This document shows, in pieces, positions 25,680 to 36,321 of a stretch of DNA of 40,077 bases (its first letter is position 1; the number at the start of each line of letters is the position of its first letter). The notes under the pieces were generated by a model that saw only the letters and a list, made by a program, of their open reading frames with translations, was not told the origin of the DNA and made no database searches. The stretch spans positions 1 through 40,077 of the forward strand of contig NZ_JACONW010000045.1 in assembly GCF_014357575.1 (NCBI RefSeq). The letters run 5' to 3'. This DNA comes from Pseudomonas folii (GTDB taxonomy: Bacteria > Pseudomonadota > Gammaproteobacteria > Pseudomonadales > Pseudomonadaceae). The translations under genes were made by a program, and so were the position numbers.

Positions 25680-26000
25680 TCAGCCCTGGGCTGTGTCGGC
25701 TGGAAAGGTGTTGCGCCATAGCTCGAAGCCACCGTCCAGACTGTATACGTCGGAGAAACCCTGATTCACCAGATAGGCTGCGGCGCTCTGGCTGGAGTTA
25801 CCGTGATAGCAGACCACGACCACGGGCTTGTCCAGGTCGGCATTGCGGATGAAGTCGGCAATGGAGTGGTTGTCCAGATGCTGGGAGTCCGGGATGTGGT
25901 TACCGGCGAAGGCTTGGGGATCGCGAACGTCTACCAGCACTGCACCTTGTTCACGCAAGGCTTGAGCCTGTTCTGGTGGGATGCGTTTGAATTCGGTCAT
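25680..26000 (-). CDS. glpE: thiosulfate sulfurtransferase GlpE (single-domain rhodanese)
   Basis: The 106-residue protein is a single rhodanese domain. It has the entry motif [22 protein letters not shown] and the active-site loop [13 protein letters not shown], with Cys64 or 65 as the sulfur carrier. The loop length fits GlpE, which moves sulfur from thiosulfate to cyanide or thioredoxin. GGAG lies 7 bases before ATG 26000. It sits between apaH and prkA, as in P. aeruginosa, and a REP pair separates it from apaH. Confidence 0.95.
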   Translation of the reverse strand: MTEFKRIPPEQAQALREQGAVLVDVRDPQAFAGNHIPDSQHLDNHSIADFIRNADLDKPVVVVCYHGNSSQSAAAYLVNQGFSDVYSLDGGFELWRNTFPADTAQG

Positions 26001-26036
26001 GGTTGGCTCCTTTGAATGTTATCCGGGGTGTGATTC

Positions 26037-26111
26037 TGTAGGAGCTGCCGACGGCTGCGAATGGAGGTTTGGCAGATATACCGCTTACGCAGCCTTCGGC
26101 AGCGCCTACAG
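26037..26111. repeat. REP pair (REPIN), GTAGGAGCTGCCG type
   Basis: TGTAGGAGCTGCCGACGGCT (26037 on) faces AGCCTTCGGCAGCGCCTACAG ending at 26111. The arms carry single-base differences (GACGG for GAAGG, GCGCC for GCTCC), so this copy is slightly diverged from those at 198 and 19073. It closes the apaH end of the lptD operon. Confidence 0.92.
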
Positions 26112-26132
26112 TTGAAGTACGTTGTGCTGAGT

Positions 26133-27014
26133 TTAGCGCCTGATCACGCCAATCGGGTCATGCAGAATGGTTCGGGTCGCCCCTGATTCAGCATTGCCGT
26201 GGTCATCGCAATCGCAGAGATACCGCTCAAAGGTATCAACGTTAAGCATGGTCATGGCGGAGCCCCATACGCATCCGGTGTCCAGCGCGTAGACATCAGG
26301 CTCGTCGCAACGGCCCTCCAGCGCGGCCCAGTGGCCGAAGATGATTTTCACATCGCGTGTCCTGCGGTCCTGATGCTTGAACCACGGTGCATAACCGGGC
26401 AGGGCGGTTTCGATGCCTTCCTTGCCCTTGAGGTCCAGTCTGCCGTCGCTGGTGCAGAAGCGCATGCGGGTGAAGTAATTGGTGATAACCCGTAGCCGTG
26501 CAACGCCATGCAGGTCGTTGTCCCACTTGTTTGGCTCGTTGCCATACATTCCGTCGAGGAACTGGGGGTAGAGCGCGTCATCAAGCAGGGCGGTTTCAAC
26601 CTCAGCGGCAAGCTTGAGGGCTTTCTTCAAGGTCCACTGGGGGGGGATACCGGCGTGAGCCATGGCAACGTTGCGCTCGGCATCGTAGTGCAGCAGCTTC
26701 TGCTGACGTACCCATTGCAGCAGGTTATCGCGATCGGGTGCTTCGAGAATGGGGCGCAGGGTATCGCCTTTCTTCAGGCGCTCAATGTTGCGCGCTGCGG
26801 CGAGCATATGCAGATCGTGATTGCCGAGTACGCAGGTCAGCGAGTCACGGATGCTGTACAGAAAGCGCAGGGTCTCCAGCGATTGAGGACCGCGGTTGAC
26901 CAGATCGCCCACCAGCCAGAGGCGATCCCTGGTTGGGTCGAAATTCACATGTTCCAGCAGGCACTGCAGTGGTTCAAGGCAACCTTGCAGGTCACCAACG
27001 GCGTACACCGCCAT
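26133..27014 (-). CDS. apaH: symmetrical diadenosine tetraphosphatase
   Basis: The 293-residue metallophosphatase contains the calcineurin-type motifs [24 protein letters not shown] and [10 protein letters not shown], with later HAGIPPQW and GHWAALEG. It splits Ap4A into two ADP, lowering this stress-related nucleotide. The start ATG (27014) shares one base with the apaG stop (TGATG), so the pair is coupled. It is slightly longer than the E. coli enzyme (280 residues). Confidence 0.97.
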   Translation of the reverse strand: MAVYAVGDLQGCLEPLQCLLEHVNFDPTRDRLWLVGDLVNRGPQSLETLRFLYSIRDSLTCVLGNHDLHMLAAARNIERLKKGDTLRPILEAPDRDNLLQWVRQQKLLHYDAERNVAMAHAGIPPQWTLKKALKLAAEVETALLDDALYPQFLDGMYGNEPNKWDNDLHGVARLRVITNYFTRMRFCTSDGRLDLKGKEGIETALPGYAPWFKHQDRRTRDVKIIFGHWAALEGRCDEPDVYALDTGCVWGSAMTMLNVDTFERYLCDCDDHGNAESGATRTILHDPIGVIRR

Positions 27015-27394
27015 CAGTGAAGGGACCCCGGTACCGCCAGGCGAAAGGGTGCAATCACCGCATCGAAGCGCTTGCCGTCGTCAGCCAGCATTTGATACGA
27101 GCCCTGCATGTTGCCCACTTTGGTCGTCATCACGGTGCCGCTGCTGTACGTATGGCTTTTACCGGCAGCAATCAAAGGTTGTTGCCCCACCACGCCCTCA
27201 CCGCGTACCTCTTCGACATGGCCATCACCATCGGTGATCACCCAATGCCGGGACATCAGCTTGGCGGGCAGTTCGCCGCTGTTGTGGACGGTGACGGTGT
27301 AGGCAAAGGCAAAGCGATTCTGCTCGGGTTGTGACTGCTCTGCCAGGAAGCGTGTGACGACGCTGACGTCGACCTGGTATCGGGAATCGGGCAT
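27014..27394 (-). CDS. apaG: ApaG protein (Co2+/Mg2+ efflux-associated, FN3-like)
   Basis: ATG 27394 gives 126 residues ([21 protein letters not shown]), the usual size; an in-frame extension upstream would add 13 unconserved residues. The beta-sandwich motifs [63 protein letters not shown] and [13 protein letters not shown] are typical. The precise role is unclear; family members bind pyrophosphate or affect divalent metal sensitivity. It lies 114 bp after ksgA and is coupled to apaH. Confidence 0.95.
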   Translation of the reverse strand: MPDSRYQVDVSVVTRFLAEQSQPEQNRFAFAYTVTVHNSGELPAKLMSRHWVITDGDGHVEEVRGEGVVGQQPLIAAGKSHTYSSGTVMTTKVGNMQGSYQMLADDGKRFDAVIAPFRLAVPGSLH

Positions 27395-27508
27395 TCGGTA
27401 GGCCTTGGAAGCGGATGCGGATAAAACCGGCAAGCCGGTGGAATCAGTCTAGGACATGTAAACGATAAATGACCAATCGGACTTCGATCATCGACATGTC
27501 CTTTGGGC

Positions 27509-28315
27509 TCAGGCCTGTGCTGGCATTTCGCTCAGCTTGTCAGCGAGGCGAACGAATGCGGCGAGATCCAGTTGCTCGGGGCGTAGACTGCCATCGACCC
27601 CGGCAGCAGTAATATCGTCACTGCTGAGCAGTAACTTGAGCGTGTTGCGCAGTGTTTTGCGGCGCTGGTTGAACGCCTCACGTACCACACGCTCCAGCAG
27701 GCGATGATCCTTGGCCGGATGCGGCAGTGTTTCGTGGGGCACGAGTCGGACGATCGCCGAATCCACTTTTGGCGGCGGGTTGAAAGCACCCGGCCCGACG
27801 TTGAACAAGTGCTCAACCCGGCAATGGTACTGAACCATGATCGACAGACGACCGTAATCACCGCCACCAGGAACTGCTGCCATGCGCTCAACCACTTCTT
27901 TCTGCAGCATGAAGTGCATGTCGCGAATCAGGTTGGCGTTATGCAGCAGATGGAAAATCAGCGGCGTGGAGATGTTGTAAGGCAGGTTGCCTACCACGCG
28001 CAGGCTGTTGGCCGGTGCGTTGAGGGTGGTGAAGTCGAATTTCAGTGCGTCGCCCTGATGCAGGTTGAAATTGGGCTTGCTGCCAAACTGGTGGATCAGG
28101 ATCGGGATCAGATCCTTGTCCAGTTCCACGACGTCCAGTTGTGCGCCGCTGCCAAGCAGGCCTTGGGTCAAGGCACCCTGGCCGGGCCCGATCTCAAGCA
28201 GGCGATCTTCCGGCCGGGCACGTATGGCTCGCAGGATCTTGTCGATCACGCCTGCGTCATGCAGAAAGTTTTGTCCGAAGCGCTTGCGCGCCTTGTGTTG
28301 AAATTGCTCGGTCAT
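27509..28315 (-). CDS. ksgA: 16S rRNA dimethyladenosine transferase
   Basis: The 268-residue methyltransferase methylates A1518 and A1519 of 16S rRNA during 30S maturation. It has the SAM motif [15 protein letters not shown], the entry [14 protein letters not shown], and the catalytic [18 protein letters not shown] (N-L-P-Y). The C-terminal helical domain is complete. ATG 28315 overlaps the pdxA stop by 4 bp. Confidence 0.98.
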   Translation of the reverse strand: MTEQFQHKARKRFGQNFLHDAGVIDKILRAIRARPEDRLLEIGPGQGALTQGLLGSGAQLDVVELDKDLIPILIHQFGSKPNFNLHQGDALKFDFTTLNAPANSLRVVGNLPYNISTPLIFHLLHNANLIRDMHFMLQKEVVERMAAVPGGGDYGRLSIMVQYHCRVEHLFNVGPGAFNPPPKVDSAIVRLVPHETLPHPAKDHRLLERVVREAFNQRRKTLRNTLKLLLSSDDITAAGVDGSLRPEQLDLAAFVRLADKLSEMPAQA

Positions 28316-29301
28316 GAATGAGTCTCGGCCATCTGATAGGCGGTTTCCAGAGCGACCTGCAGGCTGCCGGTGTCGATATTGCCGGTGCCTGCCAGATCCA
28401 GCGCAGTGCCATGGTCGACAGAGGTTCGGACAATCGGCAGGCCGAGAGTCACGTTAACGGCAGCGCCGAAGCCTTTGTACTTGAGCACAGGCAGGCCTTG
28501 GTCGTGGTACATCGCCAGCACTGCGTCGCAGTGCTCCAGATATTTGGGGGTAAACAGAGTGTCAGCTGGCAGTGGCCCTCGTAGATCAAGGCCCTCGCTG
28601 CGCAGACGCTCCAAAGCAGGTTCTATGATGTCGATCTCTTCGCGACCCAGATGTCCGCTTTCACCGGCATGAGGGTTGAGCCCGCACACCAGAATACGCG
28701 GCCGGGCGATACCGAACTTGTTCACCAGGTCGGCGTGCAGAATGCGTGTTACGCGCTCCAGACGCTCGGGGGTGATGGCGTCAGCAACATCGCGTAGCGG
28801 GAGGTGAGTGGTGACCAGCGCGACACGTAGATCGCCGGTCGCCAGCATCATCACCACTTGTTCTGTTCCGGTCAGTTCGGCGAGAAACTCGGTATGGCCT
28901 GAAAAGGCGATGCCGCTTTCATTGATGACGCCCTTGTGGACCGGGGCAGTAATCATTCCGGCGAAATGGCCGTCCAGACAGCCTTGTCCGGCGCGGGTCA
29001 GGGTTTGCAGGACGAACGCGCCATTGGCTTTGTTCAGTTGGCCCGCAATCACCGGCTCGTGCAGTGGCGTATCCCAGACATAAAGGCTGCCGGCAGGGGC
29101 GGCGGTGTCCGGAAAGGCATCAGGTGTAACGCTGATCAGATCGACAACCACGCCCAGCTGCGCGGCCCGCTCGGTGAGCAGGTCGCGGCTGGTAATGGCA
29201 ATAAGGGGGTGTGGCTGAAGTTGCGTGGCGAGTAGCAGGCAAAGGTCAGGACCAATGCCGGCCGGCTCGCCGGGTGTCAGTGCGAAACGCCGGGGTTTCA
29301 C
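28312..29301 (-). CDS. pdxA: 4-hydroxythreonine-4-phosphate dehydrogenase
   Basis: The 329-residue enzyme oxidises 4-phosphohydroxy-L-threonine in pyridoxal-phosphate synthesis. Family blocks are [31 protein letters not shown] (metal His), [26 protein letters not shown] and [14 protein letters not shown]. It overlaps surA and ksgA by 4 bp on each side, so it is translated as part of one coupled operon. Confidence 0.98.
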   Translation of the reverse strand: MKPRRFALTPGEPAGIGPDLCLLLATQLQPHPLIAITSRDLLTERAAQLGVVVDLISVTPDAFPDTAAPAGSLYVWDTPLHEPVIAGQLNKANGAFVLQTLTRAGQGCLDGHFAGMITAPVHKGVINESGIAFSGHTEFLAELTGTEQVVMMLATGDLRVALVTTHLPLRDVADAITPERLERVTRILHADLVNKFGIARPRILVCGLNPHAGESGHLGREEIDIIEPALERLRSEGLDLRGPLPADTLFTPKYLEHCDAVLAMYHDQGLPVLKYKGFGAAVNVTLGLPIVRTSVDHGTALDLAGTGNIDTGSLQVALETAYQMAETHS

Positions 29302-30626
29302 TGTGCAGCCTGGGCTGCGCCAGGGAGCTTGATCTCAACGTAGGCTTCGTCACGGATCTGACGTAACCAGGTTTGCAGCTCTTCATCGTACTTGCGGTTG
29401 CGCAATACCATCAGGGCCTGCTGGTCGCGCGCCTGGTTGGTTGCGTCCGTGGCGCGACGGCCCAGAACTTCCAGTACGTGCCAGCCGTAAGCAGTCTTGA
29501 ACGGCTTGGACAAGGTGCCTTGCGGCGTGTCGTTCATGACCTGACGGAACTCCGGAACCAACGAGTTCGGGTCTACCCAGTTAAGGTCACCACCGTTGAG
29601 TGCCGAACCCGGATCTTCCGAGAAGCTCTTCGCCAGTTCAGCGAAGTCATCGCCGTTCTGGATGCGATCATAGATTTTCTGCGCCAGACGCCGGGTTTCT
29701 TCTTCGCTACGAATTTCGCTTGGCTTGATCAGGATATGACGCACGTGTACTTCATCGCGCATCTGTGTCTGACCCTGGCCGCCGCGCTTCTCCAGCAGCT
29801 TGAGGATGATGAAACCGCCCGGAGTACGGGCTGGAGGCGTAACGTCACCAACCGGCATCGAACCCAGCATGTCGCCGAAAGGAGGCGGCAGTTGAGCGGC
29901 TTTACGCCAGCCCATGTCACCACCTTCAAGGGCGCTTTCGCTGGCTGAGTTGGCAATGGCGGCCTGACCGAAGTCCGCGCCTTGCTTGAGCTTGCTGTAC
30001 AGATCCTGAGCCTTGCGAGCAGCGGCCTGAATCTGGTCTGACGATGCACTGTCAGGCGTAGCAATCAGGATGTTCGCCAGGTGGAACTCTTCGGACAACT
30101 GAGCCTGACCCTGGCCGGAAGCCAGAAAGTTTTTCACTTCCTGTTCCGAAACCTGAATACGCTCGGCTACACGGCGTTGACGCACCCGGCTGATGATCAT
30201 TTCCCGACGAACCTGCTCGCGCGCGTCGTTGTAGGAAAGACCGTCATGGGCCAACGCGGCGCGGAATTGTTCCACGCTCATGTTGTTGCGTTCAGCAATG
30301 GTACCGATTGCCTGATTCAGCTCTTCGTCAGTGATGCGAATGCCGGAGCGGTCGCCTATCTGCAGCTGCAGGTTTTCCAGAATCAGACGTTCCAGAACCT
30401 GTGGCTGCAGGGCCTCTGCGGGAGGAACACCCGAACCGCGTTTGGCAATGGTCTGTTGAACCTCGCGGACACGCTGGTCCACCTGGCTCTTCATGATCAC
30501 ATCGTTATCGACGATGGCTGCAACGCTGTCCAGTTGTTGAACTGCAGCGTGGGCTGCAGTCCCCAGGAGTAACGCGCCCAGCATTAGCGGGCGCAGACAA
30601 TCAGAAAGCTTGGTCTTCACGTTCAC
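29298..30626 (-). CDS. surA: periplasmic chaperone / peptidyl-prolyl isomerase SurA
   Basis: The 442-residue precursor has a signal peptide ending near AAHAA (about residue 28). It also has an N-terminal chaperone domain and two parvulin domains (about 180-280 and 290-390; both carry the [19 protein letters not shown] pattern and a GG(D/M) turn). It guides outer-membrane proteins, LptD among them, to the BAM complex. The start is a GTG at 30626 inside the last codons of lptD (26-bp overlap); a second GTG at 30620 could also serve. This ties its translation to that of its client. Confidence 0.96.
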   Translation of the reverse strand: MNVKTKLSDCLRPLMLGALLLGTAAHAAVQQLDSVAAIVDNDVIMKSQVDQRVREVQQTIAKRGSGVPPAEALQPQVLERLILENLQLQIGDRSGIRITDEELNQAIGTIAERNNMSVEQFRAALAHDGLSYNDAREQVRREMIISRVRQRRVAERIQVSEQEVKNFLASGQGQAQLSEEFHLANILIATPDSASSDQIQAAARKAQDLYSKLKQGADFGQAAIANSASESALEGGDMGWRKAAQLPPPFGDMLGSMPVGDVTPPARTPGGFIILKLLEKRGGQGQTQMRDEVHVRHILIKPSEIRSEEETRRLAQKIYDRIQNGDDFAELAKSFSEDPGSALNGGDLNWVDPNSLVPEFRQVMNDTPQGTLSKPFKTAYGWHVLEVLGRRATDATNQARDQQALMVLRNRKYDEELQTWLRQIRDEAYVEIKLPGAAQAAQ

Positions 30627-33378
30627 GATAACCTTGGATGCCTTTGTCGAGGAAACTCTCTACCTTGGCGCCAGTTACACCGCCCAGTCCCTTCAACACG
30701 ATTTGTAGGAATACGCCGCGGTCGCCTTTTTCGTTTTCAGGCTCGTTCTGGCTGAACTCGTCGTAATCAATCCAGTAACGGCTGATCAGGCGCAGTTTCC
30801 AGCAGCAGTTGTCATATTCGAAACCACCAAAGGCCTCGATTGTGCGATTGCGGTTGTAATCGAACTGCCAGCGGCTGATTGCGTTCCACTGCGGCACGAT
30901 CGGCCAGATGACCGAGAAGTCGTGCTGCTGGATCTTGTAGTAGTCCTTCACGTAACCCGGTTGACCTGGAGTTCCGTAATCGCCACCACCCACTGTCCAT
31001 CGACCGGTGTTCTGGTCGTAGCGGATCTGATCATCGCGATACCGATAGCCAAAGTTGACGATCTTGTTCGGATTGTCTTCAGGCTGGTAGTGGAACATCG
31101 CACTGCCCGAGCGAGTACTGCGGCTGTCCGGATCCCAGTTGAAGTCGGAATTCAGGCGCCAGTCGCGGTTGAAGCGGTATTCGTATTCCAGTGCGTAAGG
31201 CGAGACGTTGGCTTGTGCATCGTCACGGTCCTTGAAGACCACGCCCGGCAGTTGAACTTCACGATCCTTGAAGTACAGAGCCTGACCGATGCTGAAGCGC
31301 TGACGCTGGAAACCATTGTCTTCAATCCAGCGGTTTGTAATACCCAGTGAGAGCTTGTTCTCGTCACCAATGCGGTCTGAGCCCGCGAAACGGTTATCGC
31401 GGAACAGCGAGGCATAGTTGAAAGTAGTTTCGGAGCTGTCAAAAACCGGAATGTCGGTCTGATCTTTCTCAGGAACATAGAGATAGAACAAACGGGGTTC
31501 CAGCGTTTGACGATAATCCTTGCCGAACCAGTTGGTGTTCCGGTCAAAGTACAGGCCGCTGTCGACACTGAAGATCGGTACGCTGCGGCTTTGGCTGCTG
31601 CTGTACTCTTCATCGGCAAGCAGGGATGCCTTGCCCCGTGCATCCAGGTCCAGATCGTACTGGGTGTAGACATACTTCAGTTTCGGCGTCAGGAACCCGT
31701 AACTCCAGTTCATCGGAAGGCTGACCGAAGGTGCAAGGTTCAAGCGGTCGCCGTTGGCGCGTGCCAAGCCGGAAACGTTGGTATCCAGACGGGTCTCAGG
31801 GTTCCCGTCCTGGTCAATGTAAGTGCCGTTGCGCAGGTCACGGTCAAAGCGGACTGCTTCGGTCTCATAGTCGAACTGCAAACCACCTGGATGGTAAGGC
31901 AACGACCCATTGAAGGTGATTTGTGGCAAGCGGTCGTACGGGGTAATTCTCGATACCGTCGCCAGCTTGTAAGCCTGGGCGTTGAAAACGGCATTGAAAT
32001 TATCGCCACGGTACGTCAAGGAACCCTGTTGGTTGAGGAATTCCGATTGCTCGACACCAATCTGGTCCGATTGCAGGTCCTGGAAGTAATATGGGTCGCT
32101 GATATCGGTGTAGTCAACGTGGGTCAGCCAACGGGAGTCTAGACCGCCCTTGTGCTGCCAGTTCATCATCCAGCGAGTGTCTTTGTAATCTGTCTGGTCT
32201 TTACGCTCGTCATCGTCGTCATTGAGGTACGCGCCGCCGAACTGACCTTCACTGCTTTTGGTCAGGTAGCGGAACTCGCCTTCCATCAACATGCCGCGTT
32301 TGGACATGTAACGAGGATAGAGCGTGGCATCGTAGTTCGGTGCCAGGTTGAAATAGTACGGCGTCACCAGCATGAAGCCGGTATCGGTGCTGGTGCTGAA
32401 GGACGGCGGCAGGAAACCTGACTGGCGACGATCATCGATCGGGAAGTAGATATACGGGGTGTAGAGCACCGGTATGTCTTTAACCCGAAGGGTGGCGTTG
32501 GTCGCCGTACCGAAGCCGGTGGCCGGGTTCAGCGTGATGTTGTTGCCTTTGAGCGTCCACGCGTTGCTGTTCGGTTCGCACGTGGTGTACGTACCGTCCT
32601 TGAGGCGAATGATCGCGTTCTCGGCACGCTTGGCATACAGGGCGTTACCGCGAACGTTCGACTTGTGCAGCACGTACTCTGCGTTGTCGATCTGGGCTTC
32701 ACCGGTGTCCAGTTGCAGCTCTGCACGGTCACCTACGATGAGTGCGCCGTTGTCGCGCATGCGGACATCGCCGTTCAGCTCGCCGCGGTTTTCGGCTTGA
32801 TACAGGTTGGCCTCCTGGGCCTGAACCTGCATGCTGCCCTGACGCAGAACGACGTCACCGGCCAGCGAAGCAATCTGTTCTTCCTGCTGATAACGCGAAG
32901 CCTTGGCACCGATGAACATCGGCGCGTCTTTCTTCGGCGTCTTGTCATCCATGCCAGGACGAATCGGCTCGACGTAGGCCCCGGAGCAATAAGGTCCGGT
33001 TTCTGCGAGCTGAGCAGGCGTCAGGCTTTCGCGAGGAACCCAGTCAAGGTGGCTGTAGTCAGCACTGCGCGACTTGAGACCGCGGCCTTTGGCGTCGGTC
33101 ACCAGCTGCGGCTTGGCCGCAGCGGGTTCGCTGGTGGAGCTACTGTCCGACGTGACAGTGCCGTTGGAGCTGACCGACGTAGTGCTGTGCACTGGACGCG
33201 GAGGCAGCTCGACTGCATTGCTTTTCGGCGCACAATTCCAGGCACCCGAAGCAGAGACTGAGCAGTCATACTGTTCCGCGGCGACCACGAACTGAGTGGC
33301 TAGAGGTTGCATCGCCAGCAAACTGCCGGTTATGAGCAACGGAAACTTTCTACGAAACGCGGGGGATTTCAATGCCAT
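30601..33378 (-). CDS. lptD: LPS-assembly outer-membrane protein LptD
   Basis: The 925-residue product has a signal peptide (to about 34). A variable Ser/Thr-rich segment (60-95) and the periplasmic jellyroll (about 150-280; repeated [14 protein letters not shown] strands) follow. The rest is a large beta-barrel. Cys39, Cys49 and Cys131 lie near the N-terminus, and the adjacent pair Cys858-Cys859 (YDNCCWKLR) is where E. coli LptD makes its essential disulphides. With LptE it inserts LPS into the outer leaflet. It is first in the lptD–surA–pdxA–ksgA–apaG–apaH operon. Confidence 0.97.
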   Translation of the reverse strand: MALKSPAFRRKFPLLITGSLLAMQPLATQFVVAAEQYDCSVSASGAWNCAPKSNAVELPPRPVHSTTSVSSNGTVTSDSSSTSEPAAAKPQLVTDAKGRGLKSRSADYSHLDWVPRESLTPAQLAETGPYCSGAYVEPIRPGMDDKTPKKDAPMFIGAKASRYQQEEQIASLAGDVVLRQGSMQVQAQEANLYQAENRGELNGDVRMRDNGALIVGDRAELQLDTGEAQIDNAEYVLHKSNVRGNALYAKRAENAIIRLKDGTYTTCEPNSNAWTLKGNNITLNPATGFGTATNATLRVKDIPVLYTPYIYFPIDDRRQSGFLPPSFSTSTDTGFMLVTPYYFNLAPNYDATLYPRYMSKRGMLMEGEFRYLTKSSEGQFGGAYLNDDDDERKDQTDYKDTRWMMNWQHKGGLDSRWLTHVDYTDISDPYYFQDLQSDQIGVEQSEFLNQQGSLTYRGDNFNAVFNAQAYKLATVSRITPYDRLPQITFNGSLPYHPGGLQFDYETEAVRFDRDLRNGTYIDQDGNPETRLDTNVSGLARANGDRLNLAPSVSLPMNWSYGFLTPKLKYVYTQYDLDLDARGKASLLADEEYSSSQSRSVPIFSVDSGLYFDRNTNWFGKDYRQTLEPRLFYLYVPEKDQTDIPVFDSSETTFNYASLFRDNRFAGSDRIGDENKLSLGITNRWIEDNGFQRQRFSIGQALYFKDREVQLPGVVFKDRDDAQANVSPYALEYEYRFNRDWRLNSDFNWDPDSRSTRSGSAMFHYQPEDNPNKIVNFGYRYRDDQIRYDQNTGRWTVGGGDYGTPGQPGYVKDYYKIQQHDFSVIWPIVPQWNAISRWQFDYNRNRTIEAFGGFEYDNCCWKLRLISRYWIDYDEFSQNEPENEKGDRGVFLQIVLKGLGGVTGAKVESFLDKGIQGYREREDQAF

Positions 33379-33507
33379 CTTATTAATCCGGGCTTCCTGC
33401 GCGCCATCTGCCCGCGGGGGGGCCGCACGCCTCTCGATGGGCTGAAAAAGATGTCGGATAATAAAGCATGACCCGCTTGACGGCTAGCGCCGTCGGAGAC
33501 CCTTGTA
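33379..33507. promoter_or_regulatory. divergent lptD/amgK control region
   Basis: The 129-bp gap serves both directions. GACGGC (33479-33484) pairs with GCCGTC (33489-33494) as a 6-bp stem just before the GGAG ribosome site of amgK, so it may affect its translation. GATAAT (33456-33461) is a possible -10 for amgK but lacks a good -35. TTTATTATCC on the minus strand could serve lptD. No clear AlgU-type site was seen. Confidence 0.4.
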
Positions 33508-34533
33508 ATGCCAGATCAAGATGTACGCCTGCAACGCCTGAAAACCTGGCTCGATGAGCAGCTTCCAGCGCTGTTTTCAGCGCACGGCTGGGGCGCGATT
33601 CCCCCGGCCACGTTGACTGCGGCCAGTAGCGATGCCAGTTTCCGCCGTTATTTTCGCTGGGAGGGCGGTGAGCAAACTTTTATTGTGATGGATGCTCCGC
33701 CACCTCAGGAAAACTGCAAACCGTTCGTGGATATCGCCCGTTTGTTAAATAAATCAGGGATTAATGTTCCTGAAATTTATGCCGAAGATCTTGTTCAAGG
33801 CTTTTTGCTGTTAAGCGATCTTGGGCGAAAAACCTATCTTGATGTTATCAACGAGCAAAACGCGGACTCTTTGTTCGCCGATGCTTTCGACGCGCTGCTG
33901 GCTTACCAGCAGTTGCCGATGGACGCGCCGTTGCCCGGTTACGACGTCGCCTTGTTGCGCCGTGAGCTGGAACTGTTTCCTGAGTGGTATGTGCGCAAGC
34001 ACCTCGGCATCGAGATGGATCAGCAGCAGTTGGCGAGTTGGCAACGGGTCAGTGATCTCTTGATCGAGAGTGCGCTGGCGCAGCCCAAAGTGCTGGTGCA
34101 CCGAGACTTCATGCCGCGTAATCTGATGCTCAGCGAACCCAATCCGGGGGTGCTGGACTTTCAGGATGCGGTCTACGGCCCCGTTACTTACGACGTCACC
34201 TGCCTGTTCAAGGACGCCTTCATCAGTTGGCCGCAAGAGCGCGTGCACGCCTGGCTGGAAACTTACTGGGAAAAGGCCCGTGCTGCGGGAATTCCTGTTC
34301 AGGATGACTTTGCGGAGTTTCTGCGTGCCAGTGACCTGATGGGGGTGCAGCGGCATTTGAAGGTCATCGGGATTTTCGCCCGTATTTGCCATCGTGACGG
34401 CAAACCGCGTTATCTGGCCGATGTTCCGCGCTTCTTTGCTTATATAGAGGCGGTGCTGGAGCGCCGACCAGAGTTGGCTGAACTGGCTAATTTGCTGACT
34501 AGCCTGAAGCGACCGGCGAGCGGATCGCTCTGA
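33508..34533 (+). CDS. amgK: anomeric MurNAc/GlcNAc kinase
   Basis: The 341-residue sugar kinase has the aminoglycoside-phosphotransferase fold: the entry SSDASFRRYFR, catalytic HRDFMPRNLM (His198-Asp200) and the metal-binding DFQDAVYGPVTYDV (217 on). In Pseudomonas AmgK phosphorylates C1 of MurNAc, and MurU then makes UDP-MurNAc, a recycling route that bypasses de novo synthesis and gives fosfomycin tolerance. GGAG precedes ATG 33508. A stretch near 33730-33850 is notably richer in A+T than its surroundings. murU follows after 63 bp. Confidence 0.93.
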   Translation: MPDQDVRLQRLKTWLDEQLPALFSAHGWGAIPPATLTAASSDASFRRYFRWEGGEQTFIVMDAPPPQENCKPFVDIARLLNKSGINVPEIYAEDLVQGFLLLSDLGRKTYLDVINEQNADSLFADAFDALLAYQQLPMDAPLPGYDVALLRRELELFPEWYVRKHLGIEMDQQQLASWQRVSDLLIESALAQPKVLVHRDFMPRNLMLSEPNPGVLDFQDAVYGPVTYDVTCLFKDAFISWPQERVHAWLETYWEKARAAGIPVQDDFAEFLRASDLMGVQRHLKVIGIFARICHRDGKPRYLADVPRFFAYIEAVLERRPELAELANLLTSLKRPASGSL

Positions 34534-34563
34534 ATCGCGCCACGGTATGAAGGTCATCATTGA

Positions 34564-35268
<705 letters not shown>

Positions 35269-36033
35269 ATGCTCTGGCCATCGACCCTGTTGGGCGCCGG
35301 AGCCGGGTTTGCCATTGCGAGCATTCCGGGCGCCTTGCTGGGAGCGCTATTGGGACAGGCGCTGGATCGGCGTCTGGCACTGCAAAGCTGGGCGCATTTG
35401 CGTGAGCGCATGGGCGGTCGAGGGGCGCTGCGCGATGATGAGTTGCTGTTCGTTCTGCTGGGTCGGTTGGCTAAAAGTGACGGTCGGGTGGTAGAGCAGC
35501 ATATCCAGCAGGCGCGAGTCGAAATGCGTCGTATGGGCATGAGCGAACCCGCTCAGCGTCGGGCCATTGCGGCCTTCAATCGAGGCAAGGAGGGGGGTGA
35601 TAATCTGCGTGGTTATCTGCGTCGTCTCGCCCCCCAGCCTCACACGGCAGAAGCGCTGCTGCGCGCCTGTTGGCGCATGGCATGGGCCAACGGCAGACCT
35701 TCGCGTGGCGAACGGGAGTTGATCGTCTGGTGGGGGAAATGGCTGGGCTGGTCGCCAGCGAGGGTTGACTCCCTGGCTTCCGAACACGAAACACCGCGAA
35801 AACCGCTGGCGAACAACAGCAACGATTACCAGGCCGCGTTGAAGCTGCTGGGTGTGCAGGCCGATGCAGACCCCTCGCATGTAAAACGTGCCTATCGCCG
35901 TCTGCTCAGTCGGCACCACCCGGATAAAGTCGCTGGTTCAGGCGCTAGCCAGTTGCAGGTGCGGGATGCGACGGACCGGACTCAGGATTTGCATAACGCC
36001 TACAAAGTGATCAGAGCGCGGCGCGGGTTTTGA
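35269..36033 (+). CDS. djlA: DjlA-type co-chaperone (TerB and DnaJ domains)
   Basis: The 254-residue protein starts directly after the murU stop. One N-terminal hydrophobic segment (about 6-30) anchors it, with a TerB-like central domain (about 50-150; RMGGRGALRDDELLFVLLGRLAKSDGRV). A C-terminal J domain (193-254) has the HHPDK motif needed to stimulate DnaK. E. coli DjlA links DnaK to capsule/envelope signalling. The position after amgK–murU is conserved in Pseudomonas. Confidence 0.93.
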   Translation: MLWPSTLLGAGAGFAIASIPGALLGALLGQALDRRLALQSWAHLRERMGGRGALRDDELLFVLLGRLAKSDGRVVEQHIQQARVEMRRMGMSEPAQRRAIAAFNRGKEGGDNLRGYLRRLAPQPHTAEALLRACWRMAWANGRPSRGERELIVWWGKWLGWSPARVDSLASEHETPRKPLANNSNDYQAALKLLGVQADADPSHVKRAYRRLLSRHHPDKVAGSGASQLQVRDATDRTQDLHNAYKVIRARRGF

Positions 36034-36321
36034 TCATGGTGTTGTGCTTTATTCTGCGGGAGATTCTATGTTCGTCTGCAATCTGACGTGGGACCGGCTT
36101 TAGCCGGGAAGGCGGCATTTCTGACGATAAAGATGTACTGAATGTACTGGCCTCTTCCCGGCTGAAACCGGTCCCACCTCATCAGTAGTTCCTGTGGGTG
36201 CTTGCCCGCGATACATGAGACGCAGTAAGACGACATACCGCGTTATCGTTTATCGTCGGAATGCCGCCCAGACCAGGCACCGCTCCCACAGGTGCAGCAT
36301 TTCCGCTCCGATCGATCATCT
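36034..36321. repeat. gap with two REP pairs between djlA and the DUF3530 gene
   Basis: The convergent 288-bp gap is largely repeats. A GTGGGACCGGCTTTAGCCGG element (36088 on) faces its complement CCGGCTGAAACCGGTCCCAC (ending 36177). A second unit, CCTGTGGGTGCTTGCCCGCG (36191 on), pairs with GCACCGCTCCCACAGG (36278-36292). Both are GTGGGA-type Pseudomonas REPs, a third subfamily in this window. No further gene is seen. Confidence 0.85.
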
